Under the pieces are notes generated by a model. It made no database searches, had not been told where the DNA came from, and was given only the letters and a program-made list of their open reading frames with translations. The position numbers and the translations under genes are program-made. Shown piece after piece: positions 58,509 to 64,000 of a DNA stretch of 64,000 nt. Source of the stretch: Tsuneonella aeria (GTDB lineage: Bacteria > Pseudomonadota > Alphaproteobacteria > Sphingomonadales > Sphingomonadaceae); contig NZ_WTZA01000001.1 of the NCBI RefSeq assembly GCF_009827495.1, positions 1,426,001-1,490,000 on the forward strand, written 5' to 3'. Each line of letters begins with the position of its first letter. Within the stretch, counting starts at the first letter, position 1.

Positions 58509-58680
58509 CGGTGCCGGGGCGTTCGCGCTTCGGCTAAGAGGGAAGCCGGTCAGATGCCGGCGCTGTGCCCGCAACTGTAGGCCGGGAGCCCCGAACCACT
58601 CAATGTCACTGGCCAGGCAGCAGCCTTGCCGGGAAGACGGTTCGACGGCAGTGATCGGCAAGCCAGGAAACCTGCCGTCG
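58509..58680 (+). ncRNA. cobalamin (adenosylcobalamin) riboswitch
   Basis: Conserved blocks occur in order. GGAAGCCGGT...GATGCCGG comes first, then the CCCGCAACTGTA B12-box strand, a GTCACTG element, GGGAAGACGG, and the closing GCCAGGAAACCTGCCG. It lies about 170 bp before btuB on the same strand and controls uptake genes, turning them off when cobalamin is plentiful. Confidence 0.9.
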
Positions 58681-58851
58681 CGTCGTTCGTCCGGGGCCGG
58701 GATCAGCCTATCGGGACAGGAAACGCGCGTTTCCGTCAGTAACGACAGCGTGCCGGTTTCCGGGGCAGCGGTGAACACCGCGGCCGGCCATTCTGTCGTC
58801 TGACCGCGCGGGCACCGGGCCCCTGTGCGGGATACCTGACTGGACGCCCTG

Positions 58852-60759
58852 ATGCCCGCATTCCGTTACCTGCTCGCCGCCGCTCCGCTGCTTTCGTTCC
58901 CCTCGCTCGCCGTTGCCGAGACCGGACCGGTGGACGCCGGCACCATCATCGTGACAGCCACCCGAACGGAGCGCCCCGTGGAGAGCGTGGGCCAGTCGGT
59001 CACGATCGTCGACGAGGAAGAGATCGCCGCGCGCCAGGCAGTCTCTGCGATCGACATCCTGCGCACCGTGCCGGGGGTTCGCTTCAATCGCAACGGAGGG
59101 CTCGGCGCCGCGGCCGGACTGTCTATCCGCGGTGCCGAGAGCGACCATACCGTAGTCTTGATCGACGGGGTGAAGCTCAACGATCCCGCGGCGCCCGGCG
59201 CCGGGTTCGACTTTGGCCCCCTTCTGATGGGCAACATTGCCCGGGTGGAAGTCGTGCGGGGCGCGCAGTCGGTTCTTTACGGCAGCCAAGCGATCGGCGG
59301 CGTCGTCAACCTGATCACCCGCACGGCGACCGATCCATTCGCACTGGATGCACGCGCCGAGTACGGCAGCCGCGACACTGCGCACCTGGTGGGCAACGTG
59401 AGCGGTCGCGCCGGGGCGGCGAGCGGCAGCCTGGGCATCACATATCTTCGCACGGACGGCATATCGGCGTTCTCGAGCGAACGGGGCGGTGCGGAACGCG
59501 ACGGGTTCGAAAGCATCGGGGGCAACGGGCGCTTGACGGTGGACGTCAGCGATACGGTCTCGCTGGATCTGCGCGGGTTCTACGCCGATGCGTCGATCGA
59601 CCTCGACGGGTTTCCCCCGCCCCTCTACGCGTTTTCGGACACGGCCGACCGCTCGTTTCGAAAGGACCTCGTGGGATACGCAGGCGTCAATGCCGCGCTG
59701 CTCCAGGGGCGCTTCCGCAATCGCCTCGGCATTGCCTACACACGCGTCGACCGTCGCAACGTGGATCGATCGCTGGACACGGCCGTGGAAACGTTCGCAT
59801 CGGAAGGGACCAACCGTCGCTTCGAATACCAGGGAGTGCTGGACCTGTCCCGCGCCACCCAGCTCGTCATGGGTGCGGAGCACGAGGAATCCCGCTACGC
59901 CAGTTCGAATTACGGCGGCCCGGACGACCGCGAGAGCGTGACCGTCCAGTCGCTTTACGGCCAACTCAGCCTGGCACCATTGCCGGGCCTGTCGCTGATC
60001 GGCGGCGTTCGACATGACGATCACCGGACCTTCGGCGGCGAGACCACCGTGGCCGGAAACGCCGCCTGGTCACCCAACGGCGGGGCGACGGTAATCCGGG
60101 CAAGCTATGGCGAAGGGTTCAAGGCGCCGTCGCTGTTCCAGTTGTTCAGCGATTACGGCAACACGGCGCTGCAGCCCGAACGTGCGCGCACCCGCGATGT
60201 GGGCATCACGCACGCGTTTCTGGATCGGCGGGCGCAAGTCGGCGTGACCTGGTTCAACCGCACCGCGACCAATCTCATCGCCTATGTCTCGTGCTTTGGC
60301 AGCACCGATGCGCTCTGCGCGGAGCGCCCGTTCGGCACGTACGACAACATCGCCCGCGCCAAGGCCGACGGCTGGGAATTCACTCTCGGCCTGGAGCCGG
60401 TGGACGGGTTCGACCTTGCACTCCAATATTCGGTGGTCGACGCCTTCGACCGTGTATCGGGCCGGCGCCTTGCACGCCGCGCGCGGGAGAGCGCCAGCCT
60501 GGTGGCCGACTGGCGCGCACCCAGCGGCCTGTCCCTGGGTATGACCGTCCTGATGACGGGCGACAGCTTCGAAGATGCGGCCAACACCGCGCCGCTCGAC
60601 GGATACGTGGAGACGGACCTGCGCGCCGGCTTCGCGCTGACCCCCCAGATCGAGGTGTTCGGCCGGATCGATAACCTGTTCGACGCCCGGTACGAGACCG
60701 CCCTGCTCTACGGCCAGCCGGGTCGATCGGTCACCGCCGGGTTGCGGTACAGCATGTGA
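58852..60759 (+). CDS. btuB: TonB-dependent vitamin B12 receptor BtuB
   Basis: 635 residues, the short receptor length typical of BtuB. It has a signal peptide (YLLAAAPLLSFPSLAVAE), a TonB box (TIIVTATRTERPVES), and a plug with LSIRGAESDHTVVLIDGVKL and VEVVRGAQSVLYGSQAIGGV. The 22-strand barrel ends SVTAGLRYSM. It takes up cobalamin across the outer membrane. Placement behind a cobalamin riboswitch and before btuFCD confirms the assignment. btuF starts on the stop overlap. Confidence 0.95.
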   Translation: MPAFRYLLAAAPLLSFPSLAVAETGPVDAGTIIVTATRTERPVESVGQSVTIVDEEEIAARQAVSAIDILRTVPGVRFNRNGGLGAAAGLSIRGAESDHTVVLIDGVKLNDPAAPGAGFDFGPLLMGNIARVEVVRGAQSVLYGSQAIGGVVNLITRTATDPFALDARAEYGSRDTAHLVGNVSGRAGAASGSLGITYLRTDGISAFSSERGGAERDGFESIGGNGRLTVDVSDTVSLDLRGFYADASIDLDGFPPPLYAFSDTADRSFRKDLVGYAGVNAALLQGRFRNRLGIAYTRVDRRNVDRSLDTAVETFASEGTNRRFEYQGVLDLSRATQLVMGAEHEESRYASSNYGGPDDRESVTVQSLYGQLSLAPLPGLSLIGGVRHDDHRTFGGETTVAGNAAWSPNGGATVIRASYGEGFKAPSLFQLFSDYGNTALQPERARTRDVGITHAFLDRRAQVGVTWFNRTATNLIAYVSCFGSTDALCAERPFGTYDNIARAKADGWEFTLGLEPVDGFDLALQYSVVDAFDRVSGRRLARRARESASLVADWRAPSGLSLGMTVLMTGDSFEDAANTAPLDGYVETDLRAGFALTPQIEVFGRIDNLFDARYETALLYGQPGRSVTAGLRYSM

Positions 60760-61607
60760 TGGCGCGCGGGGGCAGTCTGGCAGCACTGGCCGCAGTCCTT
60801 GGGCTGGCCGGTTGCGTCCCGGCGGCCGCCCCCACGCGCGCGGCGCCGCTGCGGATCGTCAGCCTGGATTACTGCGCGGACCAGTTCGTGCTCCGTTTCG
60901 CGCCGCGCGCCCATATCGCGGGGCTGTCGCCCGACGCGGGCAAGCCATTTTCCTATATGCGGGCGGCGGCGCAGGGGGTCCCGACGATCCGCCCCCGCAC
61001 GGACGACGTGCTTGCGCTGCGACCCGACGTGGTCGTGCGTTCCTACGGAGGCGGGCCCGGAATAGAGCGCGCGCTCGGGCAGGCCAGAGTGCGGGTGATC
61101 CAGCTGGGGTTTCCCGAAACCCTCGCCGATGTGCGGAGCGAGGTGGTCCGCGTCGGCGCGGCGCTCGGCGACCCGAAGGAAGCGGAGGTCGTGGCGAAGG
61201 CGATGGACCGCCGCCTCGCCTCCATTCCGCAACCATCGGGCGGGCGGCCGCGCGCGCTCTACATGACAGCGGGCGGGGTCACCGCCGGTCCCGGCACGCT
61301 CGTGCACGAACTGTTCGAAGCGGCGGGACTCGACAATTTCCAGGATCGGCCCGGATGGAACCCGATCCCGCTGGAACGCCTGGCCTACTCACGGCCCGAT
61401 CTGATCGCGGCGGCCTCGTTCGCCGGCGCCGGTGGCAACATCGACAGCTGGAGCGCCGCCCGCCATCCCTTGGCGCTGGCCCCCCTGCGCGCAGGGCCGC
61501 AGGTCGGAATCGAAGGCGCGTGGACTTCGTGCGGCGGCTGGTTCCTGGTCGATGCGGTGGAAGCCCTCGCCCGTCACCGGGCCGCCATGGAGAGCACGGG
61601 CCGATGA
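60759..61607 (+). CDS. btuF: cobalamin periplasmic binding protein BtuF
   Basis: 282 residues with a lipobox-like signal (LAAVLGLAGCVPA). The two-lobed cobalamin/iron binding fold is marked by APLRIVSLDYCADQFVLRFA, LALRPDVVVRSYGGG and the C-terminal WSAARHPLALAPLRAG. Tryptophans for the corrin are plausible in RPGWNPIPLERLAY and AWTSCGGWFLVDAVEALARH. The ATG is placed at 60759, overlapping the btuB stop; GTG at 60756 is also possible. It passes B12 to BtuC. Confidence 0.87.
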   Translation: MARGGSLAALAAVLGLAGCVPAAAPTRAAPLRIVSLDYCADQFVLRFAPRAHIAGLSPDAGKPFSYMRAAAQGVPTIRPRTDDVLALRPDVVVRSYGGGPGIERALGQARVRVIQLGFPETLADVRSEVVRVGAALGDPKEAEVVAKAMDRRLASIPQPSGGRPRALYMTAGGVTAGPGTLVHELFEAAGLDNFQDRPGWNPIPLERLAYSRPDLIAAASFAGAGGNIDSWSAARHPLALAPLRAGPQVGIEGAWTSCGGWFLVDAVEALARHRAAMESTGR

Positions 61608-62581
61608 CGCGGATTTCCGTCATTCTGTCCGCGGTGCTGCTGCTCGCGATCGCAGGCTCCGTGGCTATTGGATCGGTGCCGCTACCCCTCGAACGCATGA
61701 TGGCTGCGCTGGTGTTCTCGGGCCCTGTCGGGGACCAGCTTGTGGTGTGGCAGATCCGGCTGCCGCGCGCCCTGGCCGCCGCAGTCGTCGGCGGATCGCT
61801 CGGCATGTGCGGGGCGGCACTGCAGGGCCTGTTGCGCAATCCCCTGGCTGAGCCGGGAATCCTCGGCGTCTCGGCATCCTCTGCCCTGGCCGCGAGCGGC
61901 GTACTGGCGTTCGGCATCACGGCGGCGGGACCGCTGACCCTGCCCATCGCGGCCATCGCCGGTGCGCTGGCGGCGACATTCATCCTCACGATCCTGACCC
62001 GGCAGAACGGTTCGGCATTGACCCTGATCCTGGTCGGAGTGGGCATTTCGAGCTTCGCGGGGGCGCTGATGGCACTGGTCATGAACCTGGCGCCCAACCC
62101 GTTCACGCTTGCCGACATGGTCAACTGGATGCTGGGGTCGGTTGCGAACCGCAGCCTGACCGACCTTGCCTTCGCCGCGCCTTTCATCGCCGCCGGATGC
62201 GCTATGCTGTTGGCCGGCGGGCGTGGCCTTTCGGCGCTTGCCCTGGGGGAAGAGGCGGCGGCGGGCATGGGTCTCGACCTTGCGCGGCAACGCCTCGTGA
62301 TAACGCTCGGCGCCGGGCTGGCGACTGGGGGCGCGGTGGCACTGGCGGGGAGCATCGGCTTCGTCGGGATCGTGGCGCCGCATCTTGTCCGCCCCCACGT
62401 ACGCCACGATCCTGCGCGGGTGATGATCCCGGCCGCCCTCCTCGGCGCGCTGATGCTGGTGGCGGCCGACGTCGCGGTCCGCCTGATCCCGACCGATGCG
62501 GAGCTCAAACTGGGCGTGGTCGCCGCGCTGATTGGCGCGCCGGTCTTCGTGTGGATCGCATCGCGGCGGAGGTTGGCGTGA
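61604..62581 (+). CDS. btuC: cobalamin ABC transporter permease BtuC
   Basis: 325 residues with about ten helices of the FecCD type. Family motifs are QIRLPRALAAAVVGGSLGMC, the GALQGLLRNPLAEPGILGVS-like AALQGLLRNPLAEPGILGVS, and the cytoplasmic SIGFVGIVAPHLVRPHVRHD loop that contacts BtuD. It starts on an ATGA overlap with btuF and ends on a GTGA overlap with btuD. The operon is compact and complete. Confidence 0.93.
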   Translation: MTRISVILSAVLLLAIAGSVAIGSVPLPLERMMAALVFSGPVGDQLVVWQIRLPRALAAAVVGGSLGMCGAALQGLLRNPLAEPGILGVSASSALAASGVLAFGITAAGPLTLPIAAIAGALAATFILTILTRQNGSALTLILVGVGISSFAGALMALVMNLAPNPFTLADMVNWMLGSVANRSLTDLAFAAPFIAAGCAMLLAGGRGLSALALGEEAAAGMGLDLARQRLVITLGAGLATGGAVALAGSIGFVGIVAPHLVRPHVRHDPARVMIPAALLGALMLVAADVAVRLIPTDAELKLGVVAALIGAPVFVWIASRRRLA

Positions 62582-63354
62582 CAGTGCTGGCGATGACCGA
62601 TGTGGACTATTCCCGCCGCGGCACTCCGCTGGTGAAGGACGCCTGTCTGACGCTGCGACCGGGCGAGCTGACGGTGCTCGTGGGCCCGAATGGCGCCGGC
62701 AAGTCCACGCTGCTGCGCCTCGCGCTCGGCCTGCTAGCTCCCGACCGGGGAACCGTGACGATGCATGGCAGGCCGGTGGGGACGCTGCGCCCTGCCGAGC
62801 GCGCCCGACTGGTCGCCTACCTGCCGCAGACCCGCGACCTTGCATGGGCCCAGCCGGTGCGCGACGTGGTGGCGTTGGGTCGCTTCGCTTATGGCGCGGC
62901 GCCGGGCCTGCTGAGCCAGGCCGACGCTGCTGCGCTGGCGGAGGCCCTGGCGCAATGCGATCTCGATCATCTGGCGGATCGCCCAACCGATACCCTGTCG
63001 GGCGGCGAGCTGGGCCGGGTCCACCTTGCACGCGCCCTGGCTGCCCGGACGCCTCTCATCCTCGCGGACGAGCCTGTGACCGCGCTCGATCCGCGTTACC
63101 AGCATGCGGCCATGCGGATATTCCGGGCGGCAGCAGACGCCGGGCGCGGCGTGCTGGCGGTGGTGCACGACCTGTCGCTCGCCGCGCGTTATGCGAATCG
63201 TATCGTGTGGATGAAAGGCGGCGCGATCGTCGCGGACGGAGCCCCCGCGGAAACCGTCGACGCCGGACGCCTGCGCGCGGTCTTCGGGATCGAGGCGGAG
63301 GTCACCGCGTCCCGCGGTGGATGGCCGCTGGTGGAAGTGCTCGGGCCGGTGTGA
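62578..63354 (+). CDS. btuD: cobalamin ABC transporter ATPase BtuD
   Basis: 258 residues with Walker A (LVGPNGAGKSTLLRLALGLL), Q-loop in AYLPQTRDLAWA, ABC signature TLSGGELGRVHLARAL, Walker B (TPLILADEPVTALDPRY) and a switch histidine in LAVVHDLSLAARYANR. The start is GTG at 62578 on the btuC overlap; ATG at 62593 would be a shorter choice. BtuD powers BtuC. It ends 13 bp before the convergent glutaredoxin gene. Confidence 0.93.
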   Translation: MTVLAMTDVDYSRRGTPLVKDACLTLRPGELTVLVGPNGAGKSTLLRLALGLLAPDRGTVTMHGRPVGTLRPAERARLVAYLPQTRDLAWAQPVRDVVALGRFAYGAAPGLLSQADAAALAEALAQCDLDHLADRPTDTLSGGELGRVHLARALAARTPLILADEPVTALDPRYQHAAMRIFRAAADAGRGVLAVVHDLSLAARYANRIVWMKGGAIVADGAPAETVDAGRLRAVFGIEAEVTASRGGWPLVEVLGPV

Positions 63355-63367
63355 GCCGGCGAGCGGC

Positions 63368-63613
63368 TCAGCTCTTCAGGAAAGCCGCCAGTTCCTCGCT
63401 CCCGCCGACCGCCTCGTCGTCGATGAGCACCAGCGGCGTTGTCGCGACGCCATGCTCGCTCTTGAACGCTTCCACTTCCTCGCGGCTGGAGAGGATGCGG
63501 TCGTCGACCGTGTAGCCGGCATCTTCCAGCATTTCCCGGGCGCGCACGCCGAAAGGGCACGTGTGATCCGGCAGGATCATGCGATAGAGGATGGCGGTCT
63601 TTTCGTCGGGCAT
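63368..63613 (-). CDS. glutaredoxin-like protein, single-cysteine CPFG
   Basis: 81 residues of glutaredoxin fold. The active site reads PDHTCPFGVRAREML, so the second cysteine of CPxC is replaced by glycine. The GSH-site elements VATTPLVLIDDEAVGGSEEL are conserved. A single-cysteine motif suggests a monothiol redox or iron-sulphur carrier role, unlike classical GrxC. It is convergent with btuD and has a longer frame upstream that is not supported. Confidence 0.8.
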   Translation of the reverse strand: MPDEKTAILYRMILPDHTCPFGVRAREMLEDAGYTVDDRILSSREEVEAFKSEHGVATTPLVLIDDEAVGGSEELAAFLKS

Positions 63614-63684
63614 GGATCTGCGCTCCGGCCAAGGGTTCTCTTCCCAAGCGCCGGAGCAGCCAGCCAGTTCCACGAGCGAGCCGC

Positions 63685-64000
63685 TCAGTCGCGGAATGAA
63701 GGATCGATCCGGTCGAGCTTCCGCAGGAGAGCAGGCCACGCGAGCATTTGCGCCAGCGCGCCCATGCCCCTCGGGTTGCTCTGCTCCTTGACTTTCTCCG
63801 GCGTTCCCTGCGGCGGGGTGTTGAGGTTCTCGCGCCCGGCCGCCAGCATGTGGACCTGCGCCTCGCACGCGCGTTCGAGGAAATAGAGGCGCAGGAAGCA
63901 CGCCGCCACATTCTCCCCCACCGTCAGCGTGCCATGGTTGCGCAGGATCATCGCGTTGCGCGTGCCGAGATCGGCGACGAGCCGCTCGCGCTCCTCGAGA
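63685..64000 (-). CDS. class II aldolase/adducin family protein (3' part; start outside window)
   Basis: The C-terminal ~105 residues are present, and the frame runs off the right edge. The zinc histidine region is in NAMILRNHGTLTVGENVAAC, followed by FLRLYFLERACEAQVHMLAA, the class II aldolase end signature. Such enzymes cleave or isomerise sugar phosphates or act as uncharacterised metalloproteins. The stop is 71 bp upstream of the glutaredoxin start on the same strand. Confidence 0.85.
   Translation of the reverse strand, partial: LEERERLVADLGTRNAMILRNHGTLTVGENVAACFLRLYFLERACEAQVHMLAAGRENLNTPPQGTPEKVKEQSNPRGMGALAQMLAWPALLRKLDRIDPSFRD

Noticed and set aside
58471..58803. Short frame overlapping the cobalamin riboswitch
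   Set aside because: The DNA is explained by the conserved riboswitch blocks; the frame has no recognisable protein.

Overview
The window looks like chromosome from a GC-rich alphaproteobacterium of the Sphingomonadales (Sphingomonadaceae/Erythrobacteraceae type). The grounds are the secB / Tim44-like / mltA / Smr block, an EipA (DUF1134) protein, three large TonB-dependent receptors, a PEP-CTERM-like surface protein, many GTG/TTG starts in 4-bp stop/start overlaps, and a cobalamin-riboswitch btuBFCD operon. Genus and strain cannot be read from the sequence alone.

Bases 1-30530 are ordinary core chromosome. In order they carry: DUF58-SpoIIM-RDD; a GNAT; ispG; two different L,D-transpeptidases; an EamA exporter; acnA; a Ser/Thr-rich PEP-CTERM-like protein; ruvA-ruvB; aroC with an msrQ-like gene; an HhH lipoprotein; the peroxide-defence block ahpC-ahpF-katG; Smr-mltA-timA divergent from secB; murJ-trpS; a DUF4136 lipoprotein; a GNAT; an aromatic aminotransferase; and eipA.

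A tRNA-Ser(GCT) at 30531-30623 is the target of an integrated element of about 14.55 kb (30626-45177). The 16-bp 3' end of the tRNA is repeated at 45162-45177, next to a P4-type tyrosine integrase. The element has a HIRAN-like gene, an SOS-box-controlled SRAP gene, an AlpA/excisionase - winged helix - Toprim primase - RepA-like ATPase module with no phage structural genes, and five membrane or envelope cargo genes (PIG-L deacetylase, YoaK/DUF1275, DUF421, DUF2254, BON-MscS). The cargo is interspersed with copies of a ~126-bp repeat. A third, 22-bp copy of the tRNA-Ser 3' end lies at 54474-54495, so 45178-54495 may be an older island in tandem. That segment holds a phosphate-scavenging group: a TonB receptor and beta-propeller phytase operon with a near-perfect PHO box, then ppx-ppk with a degenerate PHO box. 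A frameshifted ScoMcrA-like restriction gene remnant lies at its far end.

From 54721 the sequence is core-like again: tRNA-Arg(TCT), a VUT-family queuosine-precursor transporter, a large orphan TonB receptor, the cobalamin riboswitch with btuB-btuF-btuC-btuD, a glutaredoxin-like protein, and the end of a class II aldolase gene that runs off the window.
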